Below, in pieces: positions 9,766-23,400 of a DNA stretch of 64,000 nt. The notes under the pieces were generated by a model. It had not been told where the DNA came from and did no database searches. It saw only the letters and a list, made by a program, of their open reading frames with translations. Position numbers and translations under genes: made by a program. Every line of letters starts with the position of its first letter. The first letter of the stretch is position 1. This DNA is from Arthrobotrys musiformis (lineage: Eukaryota > Ascomycota > Orbiliomycetes > Orbiliales > Orbiliaceae), in contig JAVHJL010000007.1 in the NCBI GenBank assembly GCA_036971715.1, forward strand, positions 310,001 through 374,000, written 5' to 3'.

Positions 9766-12314
9766 TCCGGCATCCAAAACTCTCTTGTGTCCCAAATCCG
9801 GATACCACATCCTTTTCCTTTCCCATTTTTTTCACTCAACGCCGAATACCTTGTACAACATGACCTCGTTTCCTTTTCTTCTTTTTAATGCATTTACGGT
9901 GGGGCTCTTTCTTATCTCTTCCTCATTCGTGCTCTTTTCCTATTTCCCCTCTAGCGACGCATGCATGGAATTTTTCTACCGGGGGCGAATTATCTGAATC
10001 TTTCCCATCAATCAGGAGTCTAACTTTTTTGCCAGTTTTTTTTTTTTCTAACGTGGGCGTTTGGATGAAACACTTTTAGTCTATTTCTCTGTTATTCACG
10101 CAATGACTTGTTATTTTAGCATAGTGTAGTATTTGCTCTGTCTCCTTATCCCTCCCCTTCCGTCATACTATTAGTTTTTTTATCTACTTCTCTTTCTTTT
10201 TTTAAATTACCTTACTTCCCTTCGTCTGTTTGCCTGTACTCGTTCGTGTTTTGAGATACTGGGCGGGCCATCTGGCTTCTGCGATTGAGAAAAAGAGATT
10301 GCGGGTCTTAAAGCCTTGTTGTTGTTGGCCTTATAGACATGGAAGTTTTTATCCTGTTTTTATTTATTATCAACGAGATTGAATAGCTGGGGTCTCGTAG
10401 ACAGAAGGGATTCAAGAGGATGACAAAGCGGCAGGAGGAATATGAAGGGGGTTTTTCTTTTTCTTTATAATGTACATAAACCTCACTTTTTTTTTTCCTT
10501 CTGCTCCTTCTCCTCGATTTACTACACGAAAGAAATCAGAAGTTAACGGGAAACAAAGAATAAGGAAGTTTCATTATTACTATTTTCTTGACGGAGATTG
10601 AATGTGCATCATTTACTTTTTTCTTTCTTTTTTTCCCTTCCTATCGCTGAGTTTTTGATACTCGTTGTTGAAGTGGGTGGCGATCGTGTGTTCTGGTCGT
10701 TATTTGTGCTACTTTCTCTTGACTCTTTGTTGGTGAGGCTCTACTTCTACCCTTTCTGTTCGTGGAACATTCGAACGGGGTCGTTCTTGCCCCGAACCTG
10801 TTTGGTTCTGGCCTTCCGTGGAAGCTGGTCAAAGTGGAGGTCAAAGATAGTCGAAACTCGAACGAGACCAGGGCTGGTGGTACCAATGCAGCCCCAAGAG
10901 CCGTCTTTATTGCATTTCTTCTTTTAAAATTTTCTCCTTTCTTTTCTGAGTATGTATTTGGAGGGATATTTGGGTACATATGTATGAAATTGATTTGTAT
11001 TATAGAAACGGAATCAAAAGCGGGATCTATCTTTCTTTCTCTTAAGATCTTTCGATTCTGTGGATTGAGAGTGCTCGTTCATTGATATCATACCGCGTGG
11101 ACAATCGATTGTTCATACATTCTTGGTTACCTAAGTTCTTCAATACTCTTATGGGGTTTTGGAGCTAGGCCGTTCACAGTCCATCGGGCCTTGTATTTGA
11201 AATTTACCTGGCTTCTTGTAATAAAATCAATTACAGATGCCATCAGTCGGATTTAAGCGGCACCGGTGCCGACTTCGCGAAGGTCGAAGGGTGCAACGCA
11301 CACAAATGCAAGTAACAGTCTTACGTCTCACTCCGCTATTATCAAAAGCTTAAACGGTACTGACTTACATTGTACAGCCCCCCGCCGCCGCCGCCGTTCC
11401 CCGCCGCTAGCTTAAGTAGCTGAGGGATGGTTTAAATATTTGAACACGGAAGCTCCACGCGTGCGTGTTTTCTAAACCTGTGTCTGCTACCTTTTTACCC
11501 TTTTCTTTCCAATCGATTCTTCAATTCGGTTTTGCATTGATCGATCGATTCCTTTGATATTGGGGTTTTTTTAGTGCCCTTGATCTCCCACAGGGCCCTT
11601 ACAGGGAAAAAACGTCAAACGCCGGACCAGCTCATGCACGGTGCGTCGACGGGACTATAGCACCTGCTGTTACCGTTCCCAAAAGAAAAGGGCGAAGGAA
11701 TGCCATGACATCAGCCCGCAACTTTTCGAAAACTCAATTATTATAACCTTTTTTTTTTCTGTGGGGGAGAAACGAAACAACCACCAAAAACATAATTCGG
11801 TAAAAAAATACAACACGGGAATTAGGACAGCAGACGAGGCTGCGGGATATATAAGGAACCTGTACTGGGTGTTTAACGTTGTTGGTTCTCGTGAGCGTGA
11901 GCGTGAGAGAGTGCCTTGGAGGCAGTCTGGGCTGGGCTGGGGAGCTTTTTTAGCTTGCGGGCTGTACGACGACACTACGTATACCAATCCCCTGGTTTAA
12001 GGCCTTCCCTCCCCTTCCTCTTCCTCTTCTAATATTCTCGCCATAGTAGAAGAACCGGGGAAAACCAAAAGGATCGAGATATTCAAAAAGAGTAGGGAAG
12101 CATAGGACTTTCCCCTCTTTTTTTTTTTTTTTTTTTTTATTACAAAAAAAAGGGAATCGACGGGCTTTTATCTGATATCCTAACAGCCGGTTACAACGAC
12201 GGTTTTTCGATTTGGTTATTTTACTCATTGCCAACATACACAGGAGGGTACTACCAACATATCTTACGGAAATTCTTCAAGCCTGAAAGTGGGAGAGGAA
12301 ACAAAAGAATCAAG
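9766..12314. other. Intergenic: kinase 3' flank and IML2 upstream region
   Basis: No supported gene. Contents include T-rich 3' flank of the kinase gene, a GCC microsatellite near 11382-11400, a GTGAGC repeat near 11890, and a T21 tract at 12118-12138 about 180 bp before the IML2 start. Short open frames overlap on both strands without recognisable domains. Confidence 0.55.
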
Positions 12315-15209
12315 ATGTTTAAAGGCGGATGGTTCTCGAGTAGCAGGGCCGCATCGCCTGCACCCGCCCCCACGGGGTTAACGCGGGATGGATCGTCGAT
12401 ATCCCTTAGTGCATTGGATGAACAGGCTGAGAGTACGCTCCCTTTCTCTTTCTTTTCTGAAATCCACTTATCCCCCGCCCCCCCTTTTAAGGAAAAAATG
12501 AACGTATTGTATCGTGTAATTGAGATACCTTAGCTAATGCGATCTCTTCCTATACGATTTAGTTATTCAGGTTCTTAGAGGTATATATGCCGCACCACTA
12601 AAATAAAACCCCACACTTTCGAGATGTGTATATATGTACCCTACTATGGTATATATATAGAGATATGCTCGTGGGTAAGATAAGATGGGTTAACATGTGT
12701 TTTGGTTTGAGAGGGGGTTAGCAATGGATTATGTTATGAACGATAATTTGGAAGCTGCAGAAGCAGAGTTGGAGACTGGTGGGTCTCTTTGGCATAAGGT
12801 TTGTTTCTCCGCGTACGCTCTTCTTTGTATTCGTTCATAGAAGCACATATGACGGGGTAACATTTAAAGGGTTCCATGATACCAATAGCGAGAGGTTTGG
12901 GGTTAGAGAAGAATCAAAGATGGCTAACTGAGGTATTATGGGGGTGAACATAGCTTGGCCAAGGTGCTGTCGGCTTCATAAGATCAGCGGCCGGTTTCGA
13001 ACCGCTCGTTATGAAAGAAGGTTCGTCCCAACCCCCGCTAGACATAACAGTAAGTGTAAGTACTAACCCGCAGGATGGGGGAAAAAGCGTCTGACGCCCT
13101 CGCCGCCGCCGAAACGGCAGCATATACCGCCCAACGTCACGCAATCCGGTCCCCACGCAGCACATCCTCCTACCCCGCGGGGACCGAATTCGCGCTCGCA
13201 AACGCCGAGTCCCAGCTCATGTCCGCCGTGATTGGGGTTTTGTCAGAATCAATCGTGGAGGCGATGAAGTCGTTTTATAAGATGAGGAATGCGTTCAAGA
13301 CGCTCGAGGGGGTTAATAGGAGTATTGAGGAGGTTAAAGCTAAACGGCTTGCTGCCGCCGCTAGCGCTGGGAGTAGTACTGTTACATTCGAGACTACTGG
13401 GAGCGTAGGGGGTGAGGAGAGGGGGCTTTTAGCGGTCCCCGGGGCCCATGGTGGTGCTGGTGGGGATAAAAAGGAGCCGGAGTTTAAGAATGCGGTGGAT
13501 GAGTATATTGAGAGCGGTGGGAATCTGTGTTATGGGATATTGTTGCTGTTTATTGGCATGATTCCACCCGCGATGTCGAGGTTGCTATCCATTTTGGGCT
13601 TCCATGGGGGTAAGGCACATTATTCATATTAAACGCCTATTCTAATCCCTAGCTAACACTTTTGCTGAATTTAGACCGAAAAAAGGGCCTCGACTGCCTC
13701 TGGGAATCCGCGGGCATGATGAATTCGCATGGTGCTCTCGCGGCAATAATTTTGCTGGTGTACTACCAAATGCTCCACTTTTGCGATATCGTAGAGACTG
13801 ATCCTGCGAAGGGAGGGGTGTCGCGGGAGAGGTGTCAGAATTTACTATCTGCGTATAAGGGTAAGTATGAAAATAGCCCGATGTGGATATTGGAAGAGGC
13901 GAGGATGTGCACGCAGACGAAGGAGGTGGAGAAGGCGATCCGATTGTTGGAGTTTGAGAGGAAGCCGCAGATGAAGTATGCCCCTTTCCCACCTCTCCTA
14001 CCCCATTGAAGGGGATTGACTAAATTGGTGGTTATTTGTATAGGCAAATCGAGGCGATATGTGTGTTCGAGAAGGCATTGTGAGTATGCACTCTTTCTAC
14101 CAAAAACTGGAACAGGTGGGCTGACTGTGTATGATAGAAACTTGATGTGCCTTCACAGCTACGAAAAGGCCGCCCAAACGTTCCTTCACCTCGTAGATCT
14201 GAATAGCTGGTCAGACGCCATGTACTGCTACATAGCAGGTAGCTGCTACGTTGAGCTCTACCGCTCATCAATCACCGAAGCCGGAGGAAGCAACCAAAAG
14301 TCCGGAGAATGGGCGAAGAAGGCCGAAGAGCTATTCTTAAAAGTCGCCACGCATTTGGGTAAAAAGAAATTTATGGCGAGAACGCTACCGCTGGAGACGT
14401 TTACGGATAGGAAGGTGAAGAAGTGGCAGAAGTTTGCGAAGGAGAGGAAGTGTACGATGATTGAGGCGGTGGGGGTTAGTCCCCTCGAGGAGATGATTTA
14501 TATGTGGAGTATGTTGGATTCTTTTAACACGTTTTTGGGGATGGGTGAACTAATTATGGAGCACAGATGGGTTTACTCGTATGGATGAGGGCCTCATCGC
14601 ACAGTCCCTCAAGAACTTGGAATGGCAGCCGCCTGCAGAGGAGGCGGAGAAGCCAAAGTCATGCATTACGGAGCTTGACGAGAAGGTGGTACAGTCGTTC
14701 TTGAAGGGTGTGCTAGCACGACATCAAGGTGAATATGCAAGAGCCAGGGAGATATTTGAAAAGGAGGTGGTATCCGTTGATAAGTTGAAGCTGAAGGAGG
14801 AGAATTGGGTCCGTAAGTACCAAAAATTCCTCGCATTCTGGAAATACATAATTAAAAAGCACATGCTGGATTGACGCTGATTCACATCACGAATAGTTCC
14901 CTCGACACAATACGAAATAGCGGTGACCATATGGAAAGAATCGGGTATTAAGGAGTCAAAAACAATAAGTGAATACCTTACAAAATGCGCTTCGTGGGAA
15001 ACATACGAGCTTGACAACCGGTAAGAAACCACCATCCCCTAGTGCAATAACTTGTCTCAAAGAGAATACTTCGGGCCGACGGTGTGGGGTAGCGGGGTAT
15101 TATGTAAATGGCTGCTGATTTCGGAATTCTTTTGTGATATGGTTTCATTAGACTCGGTCTACGGGCATCTATGGGATTGGATGTTCTCAAACATGCCGGC
15201 GTGCCGTGA
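12315..15209 (+). CDS. IML2: IML2 family TPR protein (inclusion body clearance)
   Basis: I assemble ten exons: 12315-12432, 12722-12798, 12954-13020, 13088-13609, 13675-13975, 14044-14079, 14159-14508, 14567-14812, 14897-15020, 15152-15209. They join in frame to 632 aa. Family hallmarks are an N-terminal MFKGGWF, an amphipathic region with GFHG-D-RKKGLDCLW, the SWSDAMYCYIAGSCY repeat helix, and a WNGFTRM motif formed across the 14508/14567 junction. IML2 and its TPR39 relatives are alpha-helical repeat proteins. Yeast Iml2 is linked to lipid droplets and mitochondria and to clearance of misfolded-protein inclusions. The gene ends about 690 bp before the next gene on the same strand. The fourth exon uses the second AG after a TACTAAC branch point because the first is too close and puts the reading out of frame. 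The coding strand is G/T-rich in the middle exons. Confidence 0.88.
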
Positions 15210-15421
15210 TGTGTAGACGGCTGTGCCGGTTTGGAAACTGGCGGTTAGAATGATCATGAGATTAAGCCCCTGGGGTGTGTGCATGTGCATTTGCATTTGT
15301 CTTAGCTAGAGCTGTTGGGGGTATGGGTTTACCTTCTGGATTACCGTCTTTCGGTGAAGGATCCAGCGTGCTGTATAGATAGATATGTGTATTATTTTCG
15401 AGCAATTGACCATTTACTACC

Positions 15422-15446
15422 AAGTGCCTGCCTGCCTGCCTGCCTG
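15422..15446 (+). repeat. TGCC tetranucleotide repeat
   Basis: Tandem TGCC units lie about 60 bp upstream of the TATA-like element of the hydrolase gene. It is low-complexity promoter DNA. Confidence 0.7.
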
Positions 15447-15507
15447 AGAACAGCAATTGATTGTTGATGTCCTGTTAGAAGTCAATTAAAGTAGGTCTGT
15501 CTACTAG

Positions 15508-15515
15508 TATAAAAG
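15508..15515 (+). promoter_or_regulatory. TATA-like element of the hydrolase gene
   Basis: TATAAAAG lies 180 bp before the proposed 5'-UTR intron and is followed by a pyrimidine-rich stretch near 15580-15612, as in many fungal core promoters. It is inferred from motif and position. Confidence 0.5.
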
Positions 15516-15687
15516 GCCCAATGTTGAAGCTGAGCTGAGTTGAGCAGATCCCATTGATCAGCTACTCAGCTAAGCTGCCTCCTCCTCTTCTTCTTCTTCT
15601 TTACTCTTCCTCTGCAACATCACCAATCATCTCCATCTTATAGAGGAAGCAACCGATTTATATACAACCACCCCACGCTTCCCCACA

Positions 15688-15895
15688 GTAAGTGCACACG
15701 TCCTTCCGCTTCCCCCCGAGCTCCCTTCACGTTTGACGTTCTGTTGCCGGGGCGTGTTGGCATTCCAGTTTGGGCGAATGCCTCGGCTGAACTGGTCGGC
15801 AACAGGCTTGACTGGTCGGCCAGGCCGCCGGGTCCCTGGACAAAAGGTCTGGAACAGAAGCTAACTGCGAGCGCTTCTGTTCTATTTTTCCCCAG
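15688..15895 (+). other. 5'-UTR intron abutting the hydrolase start codon
   Basis: A perfect GTAAGT donor at 15688, a GCTAACT branch motif near 15860 and a pyrimidine tract ending CCCCAG at 15895 define a 208-nt intron. The acceptor is directly followed by the ATG at 15896. Confidence 0.6.
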
Positions 15896-17542
15896 ATGCT
15901 ATCTTCATCGACAAGGCGATTGATTCCTTCCCTTCAACCGTCTGGCCGTCTCAGTCTCATCGCCGTCCCCCTTCACCGTCATCGTCCTACCGCTGTTGAC
16001 ACCAACGTCGTTCAAGGGTTGCACCAGTTGACAACACTTACTGGCAAATCAAAGGCGTCTGCCGGCTTCTCTTTTGGAAAATACAACAGCGCTCAACGCT
16101 TTGGCCTGCGTTGTAACAGCATCGTTGGATATAAATATACTTCTTCTTCTGTCCGAGGCGTCAAGGGACCGTTCGCGAAGATGTCGGATCTATTGATGAG
16201 CCGTCGTTCCTATATGACGGCTAAGGGACATTTCAAGGTCGAGAAGCATGTCATCCCTGCTTTTCCTATCAGAGAGCATCCCAGGGGTACCTGGACCGAC
16301 GACGATAGGTTGGAACTGATGGTTAATCAGTATAAGCCGGTTAACAATCCGGATCCGAAGCCTGGCGACCTGACATTGATTGTGGCACATGCCAATGGGT
16401 TTCATAAGGTTTGTTTTTTATACAATATAGTTGTACATGGGATCTTTGCTAATAGTGTTGTATAGGAATTGTATGAACCATTCTTTGAGTACTTGCTTGA
16501 AGACTATGAGAAACGTGGGGCGAAGTTGAGGAACATCTGGATTGCGGATATTCATAATCAAGGAGAGTCCGGAATTTTGAATGAGAAGAAGCTTGGTGGT
16601 GATGGTTAGTATCCTCTGATCCTCTTCTTATCTTATATGATCGTACCCTAACTCTGGGAATAGTCAGCTGGTTCGACCACTCGCGCGACGTCTTGTCGTT
16701 GATCACGCACTTCCCCAAGGATATCGTCCGCCCTATTGCCGGCATCGGTCATTCGATGGGAGGCGCCCAACTCTTCCGTGCTTCGCACATGCATCCAACC
16801 CTCTTCACCTGCCTCATTGGCATTGATCCAGTTATCGCACCTGAAGCAGCGTTCCCCGCGTCCGCGAACCCAGCGGCCATGTCTGCTAAACGCCGTGACA
16901 TCTGGCCCTCCATTGAGGACGCCACCAAATTCTTCAAGTCCCGTCCATTCTACCAGTCTTGGGACCCCATTGTCTTGGATCTCCATATGAAGTACGGTCT
17001 GCGTCAGATCCCCACTGCCATCTACCCGGACCCGTCTAAAGTCGACGGTGGCGCCAATGCAGTCACTTTGACGACCACGAAGCACCAAGAGGTTTTCACC
17101 TTCTGGAGAACCAGTCAACAAGATAGACTTGACCCCAAAGAAATGTTCAAATTGTTGGACCAGGTCAAGGTTCCCGTTTGTTACATTCAGGGAGGGGATA
17201 GTGTTATCAATTGGGGGAATAACAATGAACTCAAGATGGAGTTCACCCCGAAGCCCTGTGAGATGCACATCATCGAGAATTGTGGGCACCTGGTCCCACA
17301 GGAGAAGCCAAAGGAGTCTGGTATGTTGCCCCTTTGAACCATATATTCAGCTACAATGACAAGATTTCGGGTTCGGCTAACATTTGATTCCCTCTGGTAT
17401 AGCTGAGATTGCCTCAGACTATCTCTACCGCCAGGTCAAGGCCTGGGGTAAGCGGGTCGAGGACTATAAAGACAGCTGGCCCGCGACTATGACCATCAGC
17501 CCACGGTACTTCGAGCCGCGAACCCGTGAATCCAAGATTTGA
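15896..17542 (+). CDS. Alpha/beta hydrolase, AKT2-type, probable peroxisomal enzyme
   Basis: Exons 15896-16408, 16466-16604, 16664-17320 and 17403-17542 give 482 aa. The nucleophile elbow is GHSMGG with Ser248. An IENCGHLVPQEKP motif near the C-terminus supplies the catalytic His, and HANGF precedes the ELYEP helix, as in the fungal AKT2/peroxisomal hydrolase family. Members hydrolyse ester or thioester substrates; some sit in secondary-metabolite clusters, but there is no such cluster here, so a general peroxisomal acyl hydrolase role is as likely. The last three residues are SKI, a PTS1-like signal. The first ~105 residues are rich in Arg/Ser and low in acids, resembling a mitochondrial presequence, while the conserved core begins near Met107 (16214). 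The true start may therefore be internal or alternative. The exact substrate is unknown. Confidence 0.85.
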
Positions 17543-20404
17543 AGCGGTGGTAATGATAAATAAATATATACACTATAAAACGGTATAGAACTAGAAGGAC
17601 TCTGTATTATCTCCCCCTCCTCCTCCTCCTCCTTCTTCTTCCTGGGCGTTTTCCTTTTTCTTTTCCCTAAATTTCTTTTTAAACTATGGGTTTCTTACTG
17701 GGATGGGCTCTGTTTTGTTACTCATTCGAGAGCTTTTTATATACTATTACACCATCGTCGCGTCGTCCTCTCATTATAGAAGCAATTAAAGAAGAGGGAG
17801 AAACAATAAACAGAGGCGGATATTATTTTTTCGAGATACGATATAACGTCCTTCCTATTAGGTTATCGGGGATAGATGGGGGGAAGGTGCTGGCTTGTTT
17901 CTTTCTTTATTTGATATTATGAAAGCGAGCTTTAGCAGATACATTAGGACGGATGGAGCCAAAATAAATGGAATCATATGACAATCTCATGAGGGATGTC
18001 GTTTTAATTGCCTTGTAGTGCCGACTGCGAAAGGGGTCCTCTCTGAGATGTTCCGTCATTTCTCTTATCGAAGGGGGCTAGACTGTATTCGGACAATGGA
18101 GATAGTAGACGGGTAGAACCGATTTTTCTGATAACTGAGTTATCTATGACATTTGAACTAGTTAATGACAGGATGCATGCTAGGTAGACGCATATGTATG
18201 CAGATGATAGAATTCAAAAACCCCACAGTTGACCAGTTTCGCCGTGCGCGCGCCGATCAAATTGAAATTTCCATTTTACTTTTTTAGACATGGTTGCAAT
18301 AATTACGTTCTTATCAGACAGGCGGTCCTTCTAATTTTAAATATTTTCGGGATCGTCTATCCGATACAAAATGCACAGCACGCGGGTTCAGACGAAACGC
18401 TTTGACCGTCTGTTCGAACGTAAACGAAATTAACAACTTTTTTGCGCATATTTAGTTTGGCAGTTGACTTATTATGGGTGGGGTTTAATTATCGAAGGAG
18501 TGAACCTCGATACCCGAATTATTCGAGTATCTTGCGCGTTTGGTTTTACTATAATTACAACTGGGGCGCTTTCGTCATGATCACCTGGCTTTTGTATTCT
18601 AGTATAGTTGCATTGATCGGTTCTGATCTTGAAGCGTCGCGTCTTTTTTTGACTATGGTTTTTCGGTATAGTGATGCGAAATGGTATCGTTCGAGAATTC
18701 CGGAAGCATTCTTGAATTTTTCTTTTTTTGTTCTTTCCTTTGATAATTTTAAATTTCCAGGGGATGGGGAGGGCATGCTCGACTCGTGGGGAAGAAGCTA
18801 AGGACATATGCATTCCATCCGTCATCAAATTTTCGATGCACGGCATCCCCAAAAAAGGGTCGCATGTTCGCGAGTTCGAAAAGAAAGAACGGGGGAATGG
18901 TGTGGGGGACAGGGCAATTGCAAGGGGTTTTAGTTTAAATTTTTTAAAAAGAGTCAGCGGATACACCAAATTCCGATCGAAAAATGTATGCGCCTGGGTT
19001 TAATTATAATTTTTTCTAAATTTGCCCCTCCTTCAAAGGTGTCGAATGTTAGCCGAATGATTTTTTTGTGCGAAGGGGATTCTTCGTGAAGTCATCGATC
19101 ATGATCGATCGTGAAGGTTTATTGGTGTCAAAAGGGAATTTTGTTTATTGATGTCGAAAGAAAGTTTATTAAGATTATTCGAACGCCTTATCCTTCCCCC
19201 CTGGCGTTTGGATTCCGTTGTACAGAGTAATTGAAGCCATTCCGAACCCACGCGCGGGGCGCCGAAGGGAACATATGCATCTCGATCTCGCAGGCTGGCG
19301 AAAACGGAGGAGGCTTTCGTCCGTCGACCGTAGGGACGTCAATGTTGACGTTGCATAGCTACCAGCAGCCATGGGCGCCACAAACATATGTATCCAGGAA
19401 ACTACGTACTACAGTGGGAAGCTTTAAAGGTTTTTTTTGTTGGAAAATTGTTTATTTAAATTTAATTCTGGTTGCAAGCTTGGGTTGCTATGCGCCCTTG
19501 CATCGACAAAGCTTAAGCTTGTGTGGCTTCGTTGCTGTGTAGATGTTAATTGTTTCCCCCCCTTCTCTCCTCGGAAGGAGGGGGTTTTATTGTTGATTGT
19601 GGTTTCCCCATCTATAGCTACCACAGATTAGGACTAATATTACAGATGTTGTCGAGGAGAAAGACAGCTTTGAAAAAGGAAAAGAATTAACCAAAGGGAG
19701 ATGGAAGTAAAGAGGTTGTCGGGATGGAGGGTTGCTGGAGGCGCGACTTTCGAAAAGGAAAAAATTGTACATGTACAGAATCGAGCACCTTATGCGAATT
19801 AAGCTAGAGCTATGCCATGCATCGTGACCCATTGAATCGATGAGAATGCTATGCAGGGTAAGAAGGAACAACGACCACCATATCTTACAGTCTGTGGATG
19901 GGCAAAACAAGAAAAAGAAAAAATGGACCAACGTTCAAATGCACCAAGCCGGAATGTAAAGAGTAAAACAAAAAGTTGGGTAAGAAGTGTTCTATCAGGT
20001 ATCGGAACAAGAAAAAGAAGAAAAAAGAAAGAGAGTAAAAAGGTAGGGCTCCCCATAATGCTGAATATTAAAACAAGAGAATTAAAAAAATGTGAAAATG
20101 TTGTAAAAACTGAGTCAAAAAGGAATGGCGGAGAAGTGGAGGCAGCTATCGAAGTGCTGATAAGAAATGGGGAGATACCATGGAGAGTTTTCCGGAAGCC
20201 GCCATTGGAGAATTGGGCAATATGTATAAAAAAGTGAAAAGTGTGGAAATTCGTGCACGAAGTGGGACGAGTGAAAGGTTATGCGGTTGAAGCAAGAAGA
20301 TTCGTATTCTCGTGGTTCAGAACGCTGCAAGTGAATAAAAAGATTAAAGTGAAGTTGAACGGAAACAAAACTCGCTAATCAGCAATGAACAAGCGACGGC
20401 TGAG
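17543..20404. other. Intergenic between convergent genes
   Basis: This is 2.9 kb between the 3' ends of the hydrolase (+) and the coiled-coil gene (-). It starts with a CTC/CTT microsatellite near 17607-17642. Frames of about 120-165 codons near 18442-18969 overlap each other on opposite strands and have no recognisable domain. A purine-rich stretch at 19850-20240 is probably the minus-strand gene's 3' UTR. I see no supported gene. Confidence 0.55.
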
Positions 20405-23400
20405 TTATCGGGATTGAAGACTCGAGAATTTAGATCGTAGGTTGACGAGGTGCTCTGAAGATTGATCGGTTTCGGCTCGAAGTTCAGACGCTTCAAGTAA
20501 CATCATGTTAAGACGAGACTCAAGGTCTTCCATTTCGATGTCTGTGCTGATAACAGTCTTCTCAAGCTGTTCGACGCGGTGTTGGAGAACGTAGAGCCGG
20601 GTATCCTTGCCCCTGCTGTCACGGTTGATTCTAGGTTCCTTCGTGGCGATAAGTGCAGAGTTGGGTTGGGAATCCATGGCGGCTTGTTCGTCAACTCGAC
20701 GAAGCCGGGGTACTCCTTTAGCCTCCTTCAGATCCTTGGCCTCTTGTTCGCGTTCGGAGGCAACTTCTTCAAGGTTCTGTTGGGCCTCGCCAATCTTCTC
20801 TTCCATTGACTTGAGCAACTCGCAAAGGGCATTAATCTTAGTATTTGCCATCAGGCGATCTTGGTTTCCTCGTTCAATGGCGTCAACTAGGCGTTTTCGA
20901 AGCATAGCGTTGGTGACAGATCGGGTCCTCAATTCCGCAGAAAACTGCTCGGTCTCAGCATCTCCTTCGCTGTTAGCAAGGAGCTGCTTGCAGGATTCTT
21001 GGAGTTCCTCGACTTGACGTGCCAAGTCATCCTGGGTCTTCAGAAGTTCCCTGAGCTCTTCCATCTCCTGCTCTAAGCGGTCTAAATCCAGCCTGAGAGA
21101 CTCCAAGTTTCTTTCGCAAACATATTTGGAATCGATAGCGTTTTCTGCGCGGTACCTAAGTCTCTCGACTTGGTTCTTGAAGGCTGCGGTTTCCTTGTTC
21201 TTGCGCATCTTGCGGAAGCTGGGTCGCAGAGCACGGTCTCTTTCCCACTCCAATGTGCGAATGCGATGGAGCGCCTTCTTGTTCTCAAGTTCGTTTCGAA
21301 GTCGAAGGTTTCGAAGGCCATCTTGAAGGGCATTCCGCTGAAACTCGATCTCCTTGATACGCTCCACTAAAGAATCCTTTTCCTTAAATGTGGCGGTCAC
21401 AGGCGTGGCTGGCTGAGTTGGTGTGCTAACGGCGGGTGGCTCGGCGGGCAGTGGCTTCTCTTGTTGCATTTGACGGTTGGACTCCTCGAGAGCGGCATAC
21501 TTGCTGCGTAGGTCGTCGATCTCCTGTTGCATTTTAGTTGCATCGTAAGGGTTCTTTTGGGATTCGGAAAGTTCGGCCTCCAATCCCTCAACTCGTGCTC
21601 TGAGTTGGGGAACGATCTCATCGCGGAGGTTGTCGCGCTCATTGCGGTAACCAGTTAATTCGTCCCTGATAGCCGTTACCAAGTCTTCGAAATTGGCCTT
21701 AAGATTTCGTTCCTCAGACAATTTTCGCCTGGCATCATCAAGGGCGACCTCAAGATCGCGTACCCGGCCTGGAGAAGGCGGGCGTAGACCAACGAGTTCG
21801 ACGGTTCCAACCCGTTCTTCTAATTCCCTGACCTGTAGCTCGACGCCCTTACGTCGTTGGCGTTCATCCTGAATCCTCTGTGTTAGTTCGAGACGGATCT
21901 GTGCCTGCACCTGCTCGCTCTTTCGAACGACACGGTCGTAGTCGAGTTGATCTTTTGAAGGGAGGTCGTAATCGTATGGTGAGCCTACTCCGGCATCCGA
22001 GAAGTAATCGCTTGTCCGTTTTCCTGCCCCAGGGCTTAGCTTGCCCTGCGACTCCGCTGTTGCTTGTAGAGTCTCCACTAAATCTTCCAATTCAACCTCT
22101 CTTCGTATCGAAGCGGCCAAGTCCGCCGAAAGCGCCCGTAACTCCTCCTCCAGTACTTCTTCGATAGACATAGGTGTCCTTGGCGGTAGCGAGATGCCCG
22201 AGTCGGTTCTCTTCGGATGCGACGGCTGGGAATTAGCCAGCGTCACGTCAATGTTGCTTGGTACCTTGGACATCCTCTGCTCAGCCAGCGAAACTGGCCT
22301 TTCTATCGGTGAATTTTCGTGGTTACTTGATCCTCCCCATCCGAACAGGCTACCAAATCCAGTTTTTGTTCTTGCAGGTGTTCTTGCTTGGAATGATGCT
22401 TCAGTATTGGTTGAGTTGCTCCGATTGAGCATGCTCTGGTTAGGCAGGCCAGGCGCCTGTTGTGTGATGACATGAGGCATGCTGAACGCTCTTGACAATC
22501 GTCCTAGAGGCTCTTCTATGAGGCTTGATATGGAAGGATAAGCTTTAGTATGCTTTTGTTCTACGAGGCGGGTATTTATCGCATCGATGGCCACAACCGA
22601 ACCCCTCTGTGTTTCAGGCTTATTCCGGGGGGTGTCGATGTCAATGTCGGAACTAGATAGGTTCTGTTGGAGAGGGTGCCGACGTGGGGAACCCGGCCTG
22701 GATGCATGCAAGGGAGCGCTGAACAGGTCGAGGCTCCAGCGGTTGTTGGTTGTGGAAGAGGATCTGATAATTGTTGCAAACAAATTAAACGGTGGTTAGT
22801 TTTGACAGCCGACGGAAACGTCAAGTGGATTGAAGATGTGTTTGAGGATGGCAGACACGTTTTCTGTCGCAACATGCAGCCCGACGTCACACTGGAAACA
22901 TGCAGCGTCTGGAATACCACGGCAGGCACCCTCACTTATAACATCCCACAGGATTTCTATGTGGGTATATATATAGACCCGGGGGGCGCAACAGACGAAG
23001 TTCGGCAACGTTATCACCGATTACTTTGCAGATTCGCATTGCGCTTATTAATTAAACGATGCAGATGATCACCGCAAAGGTACTTCTTTTTATAAAAAGG
23101 GCAAGGAACAGTGGGCCTATAAACGAAGAACAGTGGGAAATGGCAATAAACTCACTTGTCCGCTAACTGGCTACGGAAGAGGTCGAGAACAGGCGATTTT
23201 GGAGGCGCTGAATGATGATGATGAGTCTTGAAATAAGGGTCAACTGGACTTTCGGTAGAAGTCGTAACACTCGTCGCAATGGTTGATGATTTGATCTTGG
23301 AGTCAATTGAATCAAAGTCGTTATCTTCAGAATAAAGGGAAGAACGAGAAGAGAGGGACGTCAAATGTGAACGAGAGTCTGACGATGAAGTCTTAGAATG

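Noticed and set aside
18442..18969. Overlapping frames of 119 and 165 codons on opposite strands
   Set aside because: They mirror each other, show no domain and lie in AT-biased intergenic DNA between convergent genes.
19851..20237. 128-codon Lys-rich plus-strand frame
   Set aside because: The Lys bias comes from a purine-rich strand, most likely the 3' UTR of the minus-strand coiled-coil gene.
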